From assembly GCA_965601955.1 (NCBI GenBank), contig OZ271855.1:1798001-1862000 (forward strand): DNA of 64,000 nt. The letters are read 5' to 3'. Of the stretch, positions 18,211-28,900 are shown piece after piece; the first letter of the stretch is position 1, and each line of letters begins with the position of its first letter. The translations under genes were made by a program, and so were the position numbers. Origin of the DNA: RHLJ01 sp965601955. GTDB taxonomy: Bacteria > Bacteroidota > Rhodothermia > Balneolales > Balneolaceae. Under the pieces are notes generated by a model. The model made no database searches. It was given only the letters and a program-made list of their open reading frames with translations, and was not told the origin of the DNA.

Positions 18211-18843
18211 TTGGATCAGTTTCAGCCCAATACCCGATTTTCGGTCTTTCCGCCAGCTATTAAGTATTTGCTCATCGCTAACGGAATCATCTTTCTAATT
18301 ACCAAAAGCATGTTTACGGGAGCCTGGACTCCAATTGGTGCAATTTTCGCCAATAACTTTGCACTGTGGTCATTTGGCACAGGGAATTTTATGCCCTGGC
18401 AATTAGTGACTTATATGTTTTTGCACGCTGATCTGAGTCACATTTTCTTCAATCTATTTGCCTTATGGATTTTTGGGCAGGCTATTGAAAATTTGTGGGG
18501 CACCAGAAGGTTTTTCATTTACTATATGCTTACGGGAATAGGTGCTGCAATCATTCATATGACTATTGGAGGTTATTTCACTTATACCATCGGAGCTTCG
18601 GGAGCAGTATTCGGAATTTTGTTAGCCTTTGGAATGATGTTTCCCGATCGTTACATCATACTTCTCTTTCCACCTATCCCAATCAAAGCGAAGTATTTTG
18701 TTGGAATTTATGGGGTGATTGAGTTGTTCTCAGGGTTATCAAGGGCAGATAGCGGAGTAGCTCATTTTGCTCACCTTGGTGGTTTGGTAGTGGGTTTTAT
18801 CCTCATCAAACTATGGAAGATTAAAAAACCGATGTATTATTAA
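18211..18843 (+). CDS. Rhomboid-family intramembrane serine protease (1)
   Basis: Rhomboids cut transmembrane substrates inside the membrane. This 210-residue protein has six predicted helices, with HIFFNLFALWIFG (HxxxN motif) in helix 2, the catalytic serine S130 in GASGAVFG, and the catalytic histidine H188 in AHLGGLVVG. The start is TTG 18211; the next ATG (residue 34) would remove the first membrane helix, so TTG is preferred. A second, longer rhomboid follows after 21 bp; the two are paralogues. Substrates unknown. Confidence 0.92.
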   Translation: MDQFQPNTRFSVFPPAIKYLLIANGIIFLITKSMFTGAWTPIGAIFANNFALWSFGTGNFMPWQLVTYMFLHADLSHIFFNLFALWIFGQAIENLWGTRRFFIYYMLTGIGAAIIHMTIGGYFTYTIGASGAVFGILLAFGMMFPDRYIILLFPPIPIKAKYFVGIYGVIELFSGLSRADSGVAHFAHLGGLVVGFILIKLWKIKKPMYY

Positions 18844-18864
18844 GCGGCAGATTATAGAATAGAT

Positions 18865-19728
18865 ATGGCAAACAATTCTTTTGGATATAGCGTTAAGAGA
18901 GGCTTTGCAGCGATGCCAGATGCATTAAGGGTGATCATACTGCTTAATACCGCTATGTTTATTATCCAGCTGATAACCTTTTCTTTCTTTGGGGTTGATT
19001 TAGCTGTTTATCTGGGTCTAAATACCGATATCGTTGTCACTATTACCCAGCCCTGGAGGATTCTTACTTATATGTTCCTTCATTCCATGGGAAGCATTTT
19101 CCATTTTCTTTTCAACATGCTTTGGCTATGGTGGATGGGAAGGCCCGTTGAAGAGCGGTTGGGAACCCGGAGTTTTTTAACCATATATCTAGGCGCTGGT
19201 TTGATGGGCGCATTAGTAGATGTCGTAGTCAGCTTTGCTGCCGATCCTACTTTAGTAATTGGAGCATCAGGAGCTGTGTTTGGGGTGATGGTTGCGTTTG
19301 CAATGCTTTTCCCCCGTACTCCTATCATGTTATTCCTGCTTCCTCCGATTGAAGCAAGGTTCGTTGTTGGAGGGTTGATTGCACTGGATATTATTTTCCT
19401 AAATAGCGGTGGCCAGGTAGCCAGGATTGTTCACCTTGGAGGTGCCCTGGGTGGCTTCTTATTGATGAGAGCGCATGCAAGTGGATTTGATTTAAGCTTA
19501 GTTCCTCGATACTTCGAATATTTATTCCGAAAAATTAAACCCGCACCCTCTGGTTCAAAACCTAAAAAGCGTAATAAGAAAATGAGTATCGTGAGTGATG
19601 CTAATGTTGTTGAGGAAATAGACCAGAGTGAATTGGACGCAATCCTCGAAAAAATTTCAAAAAAGGGATACGATGCACTTACGAAAGAAGAGAAAAGAAA
19701 ACTATTTGAACTGAGTAAAAAAGACTAG
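18865..19728 (+). CDS. Rhomboid-family intramembrane serine protease (2) with C-terminal tail
   Basis: The 287-residue protein has the six-helix rhomboid core (1-205): SIFHFLFNMLWLWWMG in helix 2, catalytic S135 in GASGAVFG and H190 in IVHLGGALGG. It carries a cytoplasmic tail of about 80 residues ending in LDAILEKISKKGYDALTKEE, a short helical module common at the C-terminus of Bacteroidota rhomboids (DUF6576-like, from memory). It lies directly after rhomboid 1 and 7 bp before ispG, so the three are probably co-transcribed. Confidence 0.92.
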   Translation: MANNSFGYSVKRGFAAMPDALRVIILLNTAMFIIQLITFSFFGVDLAVYLGLNTDIVVTITQPWRILTYMFLHSMGSIFHFLFNMLWLWWMGRPVEERLGTRSFLTIYLGAGLMGALVDVVVSFAADPTLVIGASGAVFGVMVAFAMLFPRTPIMLFLLPPIEARFVVGGLIALDIIFLNSGGQVARIVHLGGALGGFLLMRAHASGFDLSLVPRYFEYLFRKIKPAPSGSKPKKRNKKMSIVSDANVVEEIDQSELDAILEKISKKGYDALTKEEKRKLFELSKKD

Positions 19729-19735
19729 GGCATAC

Positions 19736-20953
19736 ATGGCATCAATTGATCGAAAGGATACTATTAAGGTAATGGTTGGAGATGTTGCGGTTGGAGGCGG
19801 AGCTCCAATCGTAGTCCAGTCAATGACCAATACAGATACAGCTGATATAGATGAAACGGTAGACCAGATTGACCATCTGCATCTGGCAGGATCCGAACTT
19901 GTTAGAATTACCGTTAACAATGATGCGGCTGCAAAAGCAGTTCCTTATATCAAGGAAAAGCTGATCAATAGAGGGGTGACTGTACCTATTATTGGGGACT
20001 TTCATTATAACGGACACCTTCTATTAACCAAGTATCCTGATATGGCAGAATCTCTTGCTAAATTCAGGATCAACCCTGGGAACACTGGTACAAAAACGAG
20101 GGATAAGAACTTTGCTACCATCGTTGAGCAAGCCATTAAATACGATAAACCTGTTCGTATTGGAGTGAACTGGGGATCACTGGACCAACAGCTTTTAGCT
20201 GAAAAAATGGATGCAAATAACAGGCTTTCTTTGCCAAAGTCGGCGAAAGAGGTGATGTTTGACACGATGATAGAAAGTGCACGAAGATCTTCAGAAATAG
20301 CAGAAGATGTCGGCCTTGCTTCTAATAAGATTATCATAAGTTGCAAAATGTCCGGGGTTCAGGATGTTATTGAAGTGTATTCTAGAATGTCAGAAGTTGT
20401 GCCATATCCATTACATGTTGGGCTTACCGAAGCCGGAATGGGAATGAAGGGAATAGTGGCAAGCTCAACAGCGCTATCAGTAATTTTGCAGAAAGGTATT
20501 GGAGATACCATACGCGTATCCTTAACTCCACAGCCTGGAGCAGACCGCGCTTTAGAAGTGCAAGTAGCGCAACAAATCCTACAATCGCTGAAAATAAGAA
20601 GCTTTTTACCCCAGGTAACCTCTTGCCCAGGATGTGGAAGAACCAAAAGCACCTACTTCCAAGAGCTTGCCGAGGAAATACAAGACTATATTAAAGAGTC
20701 GATGCCTGTATGGAAGGAGATATACTCGGGAGTAGAAGAAATGGACGTTGCAGTAATGGGTTGTGTTGTAAACGGGCCTGGAGAATCCAGAGCAGCAAAT
20801 ATTGGAATTTCATTACCAGGTACATTCGAAGAACCGAAAGCTCCGGTGTATATTGATGGGGAACATTCAACCACTTTGAAGGGGGATAATATCGGTGGAG
20901 AATTCCGAAAAATACTCAACGATTATATCTCTGAAAAATACTCGAAGAAGTGA
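19736..20953 (+). CDS. ispG: 4-hydroxy-3-methylbut-2-enyl-diphosphate synthase (IspG/GcpE)
   Basis: IspG converts 2-C-methyl-D-erythritol 2,4-cyclodiphosphate to HMBPP in the MEP isoprenoid pathway, using a [4Fe-4S] cluster. The 405-residue protein begins with a TIM-barrel part (PIVVQSMTNTDTAD, RINPGNTGTKTRDKNF, VGLTEAGMGMKG) and ends with the cluster-binding domain, with cysteines in SCPGCGRTKS and MGCVVNGPGESRAANIGI. It is the compact two-domain type, not the roughly 600-residue three-domain form found in many other Bacteroidota. Confidence 0.97.
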   Translation: MASIDRKDTIKVMVGDVAVGGGAPIVVQSMTNTDTADIDETVDQIDHLHLAGSELVRITVNNDAAAKAVPYIKEKLINRGVTVPIIGDFHYNGHLLLTKYPDMAESLAKFRINPGNTGTKTRDKNFATIVEQAIKYDKPVRIGVNWGSLDQQLLAEKMDANNRLSLPKSAKEVMFDTMIESARRSSEIAEDVGLASNKIIISCKMSGVQDVIEVYSRMSEVVPYPLHVGLTEAGMGMKGIVASSTALSVILQKGIGDTIRVSLTPQPGADRALEVQVAQQILQSLKIRSFLPQVTSCPGCGRTKSTYFQELAEEIQDYIKESMPVWKEIYSGVEEMDVAVMGCVVNGPGESRAANIGISLPGTFEEPKAPVYIDGEHSTTLKGDNIGGEFRKILNDYISEKYSKK

Positions 20954-20992
20954 GTATGAGAAGCACAGCTCATGCGCAAAATTTGACCCTTC

Positions 20993-21009
20993 TTACATTA
21001 GAAATGTAA
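20993..21009. repeat. 7-bp inverted repeat downstream of ispG
   Basis: TTACATT and AATGTAA are perfect complements around a 3-bp centre. A further TTACATTT half-site follows at 21014-21021. It could be a protein-binding operator or a weak end-of-gene hairpin; no T-run follows it. Confidence 0.4.
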
Positions 21010-21189
21010 CCCCTTACATTTATTCCATTCATTTTAGTAACCTCATTTTAAAGTCGTTTGAGCAATTTAAAAAGCCCTTACAGTGAGGTAGCTTATATAA
21101 AACTTATTTTTAAGTGCTAAGTAATTGGTTTATAAAGTTCTTGTAAATATTAAGATTTTATTAAAAAAAACCTTGAAACCGTTGAAAAA

Positions 21190-21205
21190 ATGTAAGCGCT
21201 TTCAT
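21190..21205. promoter_or_regulatory. LacI/CcpA-type operator (catabolite-responsive-element-like)
   Basis: ATGTAAGCGCTTTCAT fits every position of the LacI/GalR/CcpA-type consensus WTGNNARCGNWWWCAW, with the central AAGCGCTT fully palindromic. It lies 28 bp before the ATG of the first gene of the carbohydrate locus, where a bound repressor would block transcription. The LacI-family regulator encoded at 33570-34559 is the obvious candidate to bind it. The match is seen directly; binding is inferred. Confidence 0.7.
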
Positions 21206-21232
21206 TATTTTCATGTGCGGAATAATTATACC

Positions 21233-22930
21233 ATGCAAATACAGCTCTTCAAAACCAATAAAGTCTTGCGGGCGACATACCTAATTGTCGCCTTGTTGTA
21301 TTTAGCAAATTGCCAATCTCAGGAAAAGGAAACCAAAGACCTCCTGGCTTCCATAAATGATTTAGATATTAGTATCGATCATTTTGAAAACGCTTATAAA
21401 GAATACTATTACCGCACCGGACAGGTGCTTAATGGAGACATCACCACTAAAAAAGCAATTCTTGATGCTGAGTTCGATACCTATGTATTGGCAACTCATG
21501 CCCAGGACCTTGATATCCACGAATCGGAAGAGGCAATAAAGGAGAAGAAAAGAATTGAGCGAAGAGTATTGAATGAGGAATACCTGAATCAGGTTATTCT
21601 ATCAGATATTGTGGTTACGGATGCTGAACTCCAGGAATACTTTTTGAGGTTCAATACTCAAATTAGAGCGTCTCACATTTATGCCAGAACAGAAGCTGAG
21701 ATTTTAGAATTCAAAAAAAGGCTGGATGAAGGAGAAAGTTTTGAAGAGCTGGCAAAGGAAGCATTTAAGAACAAATATCTTTCCGAAAATGGGGGAGATA
21801 TTGGGTGGTTTACTACTGATGAGCTGGATATAGAATTCGAGAATTCAGCTTTCAGGTTAGAAATAGGAGAAATTTCAGACCCAGTAAAAACTGTACAGGG
21901 GTATAGCTTAATTAAAGTTACCGATCGTGTAAGCAAACCCATCATCACTGAGTATGAATTCAATCAAAAGAAAGCTCAGCTCAACAGTTATGTTCTAAAA
22001 AAGAAAAGAGAACTAAGAACCCGGCATCATTTAGATGAATTTGTAAGGAGCCTACAATTTGACCGGGAAGTCGAAAACCTATGGGAAAAGATTAATGGTA
22101 ATCCGATTGGGTTTAGAAACAGAGATATCGAATTTGTAAGTAACCTTTCTCAATCCTCAAGCACACTCGCAAGCTTTGGGGATTTTGTGTTTTCAGGAGA
22201 TGACTTCATAGAAGAGCTAATGATAAGCTCTGATCAGGTAGTCGGATTTGTGGCTGACGAAGCAAGCTTCAAAGAGTTTTTTACTGGATTGGCATATAGA
22301 AATTATCTGTACAAGGAATCAATGTTAGAAGGCCTTGGAGAACAGCAGCTAGTGACGGAATCGATCAATGAAACGTACTATCACTATTTAGCCCGGGAGG
22401 CTGAAGATGCCTTACTGAGCCAGATATCTAATACCCCAGCCGAACTATATAATGAATATCTGGCCAACAGAAGTAATTTTGTGAAACCACTGGAAGCAAA
22501 TTTTGCCAGAGTAGTGGTTAGAAGTGAAGAAGAAGCCAATAGGGTCAGAAACCTTATTCTTTCGGGGGCAAATTTCTCAGAAGTTGTGGAGCAGTTTACA
22601 ATAAATAATGAAGATAGATTTACTAATGGAGAGCTTGGCTTGGCCAGTATCAAGGAATTTGGCTACCTGGAGCTTCAACTTTCGAAACTTCAAGTTGGTG
22701 ATGTTTCTGATGTAATACAGTATCAGCAAAACGAATACCATATTTATAAATGCCTGAATAGAGTGGAGGCAAAAGTGCTCATTTTTTCCGAAGCCTCTTC
22801 CTATGTAGATGACTTTTTAACAAAGAAGAAGATGAAAGAGCTGCGCTCTAAAACTATTTCTGAGGTAAAGGAAAAGCACAATGCTTTTATTGATTTGAAA
22901 AAACTAGAAGAACTTACTATCCAAATTTGA
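21233..22930 (+). CDS. Periplasmic parvulin-type peptidyl-prolyl isomerase lipoprotein
   Basis: From ATG 21233 this is a 565-residue lipoprotein with signal ALLYLANC and lipidated cysteine at residue 27. It has a SurA-like helical N-terminus and two parvulin (PpiC) segments: RASHIYARTEAEILEFKKRL through GGDIGWFTTDEL to ISDPVKTVQGYSLIKV, and a more diverged one, FARVVVRSEEEANRVRNLI to VSDVIQYQQNEYHIYKC. Such proteins help outer membrane proteins fold. As first gene of the locus, 9 bp before the TonB receptor gene, it may serve that receptor or the surface proteins; this is inference. The longer form from 21125 has no signal and is rejected. Confidence 0.85.
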   Translation: MQIQLFKTNKVLRATYLIVALLYLANCQSQEKETKDLLASINDLDISIDHFENAYKEYYYRTGQVLNGDITTKKAILDAEFDTYVLATHAQDLDIHESEEAIKEKKRIERRVLNEEYLNQVILSDIVVTDAELQEYFLRFNTQIRASHIYARTEAEILEFKKRLDEGESFEELAKEAFKNKYLSENGGDIGWFTTDELDIEFENSAFRLEIGEISDPVKTVQGYSLIKVTDRVSKPIITEYEFNQKKAQLNSYVLKKKRELRTRHHLDEFVRSLQFDREVENLWEKINGNPIGFRNRDIEFVSNLSQSSSTLASFGDFVFSGDDFIEELMISSDQVVGFVADEASFKEFFTGLAYRNYLYKESMLEGLGEQQLVTESINETYYHYLAREAEDALLSQISNTPAELYNEYLANRSNFVKPLEANFARVVVRSEEEANRVRNLILSGANFSEVVEQFTINNEDRFTNGELGLASIKEFGYLELQLSKLQVGDVSDVIQYQQNEYHIYKCLNRVEAKVLIFSEASSYVDDFLTKKKMKELRSKTISEVKEKHNAFIDLKKLEELTIQI

Positions 22931-22939
22931 TCAACGTTT

Positions 22940-25939
22940 ATGATGAAGATTCTTAAATCAGTTTTCATTTTAATGCTTGGGTTAATCTGCTCTGATGCAT
23001 ATGCCCAATCAGGAAAAATCCAGGGTACACTAATAGATGCAGATACTAAAGAGCCATTGATTGGTGCTACTGTTGGTATTCAGGGCACAACAAAAGGGGC
23101 AATCACCGATGTGGATGGGAGCTACCTCATGCTAAATGTTGCTCCGGGCACCTATATCATCGAAGCACGATATATCGGGTATGCAACGGTTGTGGTTCAG
23201 GAAGTGATTGTAAGAACCGATTTAACAACAACTCAGGATTTTGAACTGAAGCCAGAGTCTTTTGAAGGTGAAGAGCTTGTAGTGGTTGCTGAGCGGCAGA
23301 CGGTAATTAAAGATGTAACCAGCTCTGAAGCTCGTGTAAGCAGTGATGAAATTGAAAAACTGCCTGTTCAGGAAATCACGGATGTCATCCAACTCCAGGC
23401 CGGGGTTAATGTCGGTAATGATGGTGGTATTCATATTAGAGGGGGTAGGACTACAGAAGTATCGTACGTAGTTGATGGGATTCGAGTGACTGATGATTAT
23501 GATGGAAGTAATGGTATCCGGCTTGAAAATGAATCTATCCAGGAATTACAGGTTATTTCAGGGTCTTTCAATGCGGAGCATGGTCAGGCTTTATCCGGGG
23601 TAGTAAATGTTGTTACCAAATCAGGTGGTAATCAATATGATGCATCGGTGAGAGCATGGAGTGGAGGATATTTGGCTACCAACAAGCCAGAGCTTTATGA
23701 TGGGATAGGAACCAGTTTAGATAGTTTCAATCCGCTCAGGATGTACAACTTTAGCGCGTCTGTATCAGGTCCAATTATTAAGGATAAACTGACGTTCTTT
23801 GCTACTACCAGAAGGTTTTTAAATGAAGGATACCTAACAGGTAGGAATCTTTATTCTTCTCACGGAAAATATGTAGACAGAGTACCATTAGGAACAGATT
23901 TCTCAACGTACAGGACCCTGTACAATGAACAAGTTGACGTAAACCTTCCCTGGTATTCTATAGATACAGTAACAGTAGAAGGGGTAGAATTACTTGAGAT
24001 TAGAGACGATGGAACCAGAGATAGCTCGTTAGTCGATATGACTAAATTTGAGACATTGAGTTTTCAAGGTAACCTGGAATACAAGCTTTCTAATGCATTA
24101 AAGTTCAACCTTATTGGCACAATAGCAACAGAAGAAAGTGGAGGCTATGGTTATAATAGCAGGTTCGTTCCTTTTGGCCAGAACAACAATTTCAGAGACA
24201 ATTACTCGGTCAATTTCAAGACTACGATCACGCCATCAGCGTTCACCTTCCTGACTGTAAATCTTGCAAACCGCTATAATGAGTTCAATAGTTATCTGTT
24301 TGAAGACCCATGGGATCCGAGATATTTTAACTATGATAACCTCTCCGATCCGCTTTTCGGTACGCCTAATATTCTATTCGGGAACCAACTGCCAAATGCG
24401 GGTGAGTTTGCTACCTATGGGACCAATAATAGCAGGTTCTTCAGGTCAACGAACAGTTTCATTGCAAAAGCTGAAATTTCTAGCCAGCTAAGCGACCATC
24501 ATTTTATCAAAGCAGGGGTAAGTGCTCAGTTTGATGAAATTAAGTTCGAAAGCGTTAGCCTCATTCCCCTTATTGATGAAGGGGTAAACTTCCCTGAGGG
24601 TACACCGGAAGAGTTAAGAGTAGTTTGTTCTGATGTTTTTAATCAGTACCCATGCCTTGAACTCGGTTTCCCAGAGGTTAATACCCCTGGATACCAAAAA
24701 TATTCTGAAAGCCCTATTAACCTAAGCGCCTACATTCAGGATAAAATCGAATACGATAATCTTATTATTAATGTAGGTCTAAGGTTCGATTATTTTGACC
24801 CAAACACTCAAATTCCAGTTGATTTGGAGGATCCAGATATCTTTGTCCCTACTAAAACGGAAAACCAGTACACAGATGTAAACGGGAATGGACAGCAGGA
24901 TGATGATGAACCTTCATTAACTGTTGCTGACAGAGCACAATACTGGTGGAAAGATGCTTCAGTAAAATATCAGCTGAGCCCTCGTATTGGAGTGGCTTAT
25001 CCGATAAATGATGGAGGGGTTATATACTTTTCTTATGGATATTTCTTCCAGATGCCTTCCTATGATCGACTTTATACGAATAGCCAAATTTTCTTATCAG
25101 AATCGGGAGGAGATCAGGGGCTTTTTGGAAATCCAGATTTGAAACCTGAAAGATCTATACAATATGAAATAGGTCTAAAGCAGGAGATATTTGAAGGTAC
25201 AGCAATAGAATGGACTGGGTATTACAAAGACACCAGAGACTATGTATCTAGCCGTCCTCAAGTGACTGGAATCTCAACAATTAATTATGGTATTTACTTC
25301 AACAGAGATTACTCTAAATCTATTGGGATGACCTTTGCATTTAATCAGTTTGTAAGTTCCAGGTTTAATTTTGGGTTGGATTATACATTTGGTGTAGTTG
25401 AAGGAAGTAACTCTGATCCAAGTGCTGAATATTTTAATATTAGAGGACAAGGTGGTGTAATTGATTCTACAAGTCAGGAAGTTGCACTAACAAAATTAGT
25501 TCAGCCACTAAATTGGGATAGAACACACATCCTAAATGGTTCTATGTTCTATACGGGAAATACATGGGGTGCGAATCTATTAGCAAGATTTAGCTCTGGC
25601 ACACCTTATACACCTGCAACAAATATTCCAGGAGTAACGGTAGGTGAAGTAGCTTCTAACAGAAATCTTATAAATACGGCCCGTCTTCCATCAAGATTTA
25701 CTATAGATTTAAACACCTATAAAAATTTCAAGATTGGGAACAACACCATGCAGGTTTTCCTGAATGTATTCAATGTTCTTGATACTAAAATTATTAACAA
25801 TGTGTATACAGATTCTGGTTTGCCAACGAGGCCATTGCCAGCAAGTGTGATAGAAAACGCACACCCAGATTTTTATAACGATCCAACTTTCTATGCTGAA
25901 CCAAGAAGAGTTCAATTTGGAGTACAGCTATCTTTTTAA
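22940..25939 (+). CDS. TonB-dependent outer membrane receptor with carboxypeptidase-like N-terminal domain
   Basis: The 999-residue receptor has a signal peptide (1-22, ending DAYAQ), a CarboxypepD_reg-like beta-sandwich (about 25-110, GKIQGTLIDADTKEPLIGAT), a plug domain (about 120-230, with VIQLQAGVNVGNDGGIHIRG and LSGVVNVVTKSGG), and a 22-strand-type barrel ending in RRVQFGVQLSF with the terminal phenylalanine. It contains a calcium-loop-like DVNGNGQQDDDE at about 650. It is more like the Oar/general TonB receptors than canonical SusC, and no SusD follows. Context suggests uptake of starch oligosaccharides. Confidence 0.9.
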   Translation: MMKILKSVFILMLGLICSDAYAQSGKIQGTLIDADTKEPLIGATVGIQGTTKGAITDVDGSYLMLNVAPGTYIIEARYIGYATVVVQEVIVRTDLTTTQDFELKPESFEGEELVVVAERQTVIKDVTSSEARVSSDEIEKLPVQEITDVIQLQAGVNVGNDGGIHIRGGRTTEVSYVVDGIRVTDDYDGSNGIRLENESIQELQVISGSFNAEHGQALSGVVNVVTKSGGNQYDASVRAWSGGYLATNKPELYDGIGTSLDSFNPLRMYNFSASVSGPIIKDKLTFFATTRRFLNEGYLTGRNLYSSHGKYVDRVPLGTDFSTYRTLYNEQVDVNLPWYSIDTVTVEGVELLEIRDDGTRDSSLVDMTKFETLSFQGNLEYKLSNALKFNLIGTIATEESGGYGYNSRFVPFGQNNNFRDNYSVNFKTTITPSAFTFLTVNLANRYNEFNSYLFEDPWDPRYFNYDNLSDPLFGTPNILFGNQLPNAGEFATYGTNNSRFFRSTNSFIAKAEISSQLSDHHFIKAGVSAQFDEIKFESVSLIPLIDEGVNFPEGTPEELRVVCSDVFNQYPCLELGFPEVNTPGYQKYSESPINLSAYIQDKIEYDNLIINVGLRFDYFDPNTQIPVDLEDPDIFVPTKTENQYTDVNGNGQQDDDEPSLTVADRAQYWWKDASVKYQLSPRIGVAYPINDGGVIYFSYGYFFQMPSYDRLYTNSQIFLSESGGDQGLFGNPDLKPERSIQYEIGLKQEIFEGTAIEWTGYYKDTRDYVSSRPQVTGISTINYGIYFNRDYSKSIGMTFAFNQFVSSRFNFGLDYTFGVVEGSNSDPSAEYFNIRGQGGVIDSTSQEVALTKLVQPLNWDRTHILNGSMFYTGNTWGANLLARFSSGTPYTPATNIPGVTVGEVASNRNLINTARLPSRFTIDLNTYKNFKIGNNTMQVFLNVFNVLDTKIINNVYTDSGLPTRPLPASVIENAHPDFYNDPTFYAEPRRVQFGVQLSF

Positions 25940-25942
25940 GCC

Positions 25943-28900
25943 ATGAATAATAAATTTATGAGAAAAAGTTTTTTAACCATATTTGTTCTTCTTTTAGGAG
26001 CTCATCAATTAACAGCTCAGGATTATATCCCTAGCGAAGAACGCTCATCGTTTGAAAGGCGTAAAACATCCATTATGGATGGAAACTTGTTAAGGGCAAC
26101 CTATCATAACACCGGGCATGCCGGAAGAAGAAATAATACAAGTTTAAACGAACTCCTTTTTGAGTACCCACGAAATACAAACAGAGAGTACATGTACTTT
26201 ATGAGTGTAATGTTTGGTACGGAAGTACCAGATCAATCTACAGCTGATGAAGACGATGTATTCCCGATTGTGGATGTGGCTGCTTACAAAACTAGTAGGG
26301 ATGGTAGGACAAACTGGTCGTTAAATCCAATTGTTGGTTACGTAAGAGATGATTCAGATGAAATAGCAAGAAGTGACCGTGGACCTAGATCACCCCTAGG
26401 AAATACCTGGCCTGATAGCTGGCCTGATAAGTTCGAAGATGGGGGTGATGGCTGGGCAGGTTCCTGGAATGGTTTCTTTGGAAGAGACCAATTTAATGCC
26501 GATGTGGAGTTTTATTATAAGGCAGGAGATGATACTTATACTCGTTATTTGAGTAGGTTCAGGGCAGATGAAACCGATCCTTTTCGTGGAGGGCTAGGTA
26601 TTATTTTGGATACAAGAATATTAGCCTGGTCTCAAACATTGGTAAATGCAACGCACTTTAATCTTTTCGAGATCAAAAATGACGGAAGTTTTGATTACCC
26701 AAGAATGGCTTTTGGGTTATGGATTGCGGATTTCGTAGCTGGTGGCGGGCCTACCGATGAACCAATCTTTGATAATATCCGGTCTATCGCATATTTAACC
26801 GACACTGACAGAGAAAGTGGTGGTAATGCTTTTGATGGAGGTTTGATAGGGGAGATGGGACTTAAATTCTTGGAAACTCCTGGAAATGCGATAGATGGTA
26901 TAGACAATGATGGGGATAGCGATTTCTATAACCCACTACCAGTGCCAGCTCCACAACAAAGCTTTTATGATCTGGATAATGAGGACTTATTTACTCCTCT
27001 TACTACAACAGCTGGTGGGTTTTATTCCTATGAAATGTTGCGAGATACGGTAATACCTCCATTTATGGCAGCAGATTTTGATGAAAGAACAATTAACATT
27101 GGAGATAAAATTGTTCTTATTCAAGACGATAATAGTAGAGTGATTGCAACTTACGATGGAAACCCATTTATGACGCAAGGAGTTACCTATGATTTTGAAG
27201 GTGCCGCAAGCATAAATGTTATAGAGGATATTCTTCCTCTTACTGACGAAAATTTTGGGATCCATATTGATGGGCTCGATAATGACTTTGATGGCTTGAT
27301 TGATGAAAACGTACCGAATCATCTCACAAAAACGACGTTCATTAACAATGTATCGGTAACAAAAGCAGTTCGTTTTATAAACTATCTTCACTTTGAAGTA
27401 GGAGATACTCTTCAGGGCGGCTTAATTGTACCTAACCAGACAATAAGAGAAAGAATAGCAAGTGACGCTTCATTCGCTGAAACGGTAAATGATGAGTATG
27501 GGGGACGCCTCCAAAACTTTGCAACCAGCGCTCCTATGATTGATGAAGCTAGGGACGATTTCTTTGATAATGATAACGACTGGAATGACTTAATTGATGA
27601 CGTAGGAATCCAGGGGGATTCGGAAACGTTCAGTGTTGGACAAAACGATGGATTACCAACTTCTGGAGCAGGTACTTCTTTCCCAGGCGAGCCAAGCATT
27701 GATAAAACAGATGTAAGTGAAACAGATCTTATAGGTGTTTCAAGAGTTACGATTTTTGATGCGGGCGCACTACAGGTTGATCAGGATGCAAATATTTGGC
27801 TGACCTATTTGATTCCGGGTACTTTCCAGGAAGAGGTTGGTACCGATTCGGATATCTTCGTTTCTTCAGGTTTATTTCCACTTGCTCAAGGTGCTTCAGA
27901 ACGATTTGCAGTGGCTATAACAGCAGCTCAACTTAATCAAAGTGCACAGGCTGATAGAGACAGAGTAAATTTAAATCTTGATAATGCTACTACAGCTTAT
28001 GGAGCTGATTACCAGTTTGCGGTAGCTCCTACGCCTCCCATTGTATCTGCTGTTCCATCAGATGGAAAGGTTACTTTATACTGGGATGCGAGCTCGGAAC
28101 AATCCTTCGACAGGTATATCAACTTGCAAACGGGAGATGGGTTCGATTTTGAAGGATATAAAATCTACAGAACTACAGATGTTTCTTTTCAGGATATTTT
28201 TACCATTACTGATGGACTTGGTGCTCCATTATATTTGCAACCTATAGCTATTATTGACAAGGATAATGGTATCGAGGGTTTCCATCCGGTTTCAGAAAAC
28301 GGAACACAGTTTAACTTAGGTGAAGATACTGGTTTAACCCGTTTTTTTGAGGATACGGAAGTAATAAATGGTCGTAAGTATTACTATGCAGTAACAGCTT
28401 ATGATAGAGGTTTTGAAGCTGCAGGAATAAGCCCTTCTGAGTCTCCAGTTCAGATTTCTTTGAATCCGGATGGATCGGTTACTTTTGGGCAAAACGTAGT
28501 TGAAGTTCGGCCTTCCAGGAATCTTGCAGGTTATATTAGCCCGGATAACCCGCTAGCAAGCTTGGCATCAGGAGCACCTGGCGGTACTGTTGAAGTAGAG
28601 ATAATTGACCCGGGGGCATTACTAGCTGACAATCTTTATGACGTGGTATTCGAAGATACTCTGATTAGCGGGGGTAATGATCCGGATACTATACAAACCA
28701 AAAATTTCTCTCTGAGGAATATTACTTCGGGAACTCCGGATACATTGATCTCCCGATCTACTGATTTTAATGGTCAAAACAACCCAAATACGGATGGATT
28801 TACAATTACTGTAAGAAATATTGATGAATTTGGGCTTAACGAGAACCTATCTGAGTGGTCTTTTGACCATACATTGCCACCTCACCCTTTTGTTTTCGGA

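Larger units (their letters stand above)
20954..21232. other. 279-bp AT-rich control region ahead of the carbohydrate locus
   Basis: No gene is visible. Contents: the inverted repeat TTACATT-AGA-AATGTAA at 20993-21009, just after ispG and without a T-tract; a long AT-rich stretch at 21040-21180; and the LacI-type operator at 21190-21205 (own entry). I cannot place a -7/-33 promoter with confidence. The frame of the next gene is open from 21125, but its lipoprotein signal starts at ATG 21233, so this region is taken as leader. Confidence 0.5.

Noticed and set aside
22925..22942. TGATCAACGTTTATGA before the TonB receptor as an operator
   Set aside because: The central CG is out of register with the TG/CA positions of the consensus.
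26987..27391. Open antisense frame of 134 codons on the minus strand inside the 1272-residue gene
   Set aside because: It lies wholly within a well-supported coding gene, and its translation is a low-complexity Ile/Asn/Cys/Lys mix with no domain.
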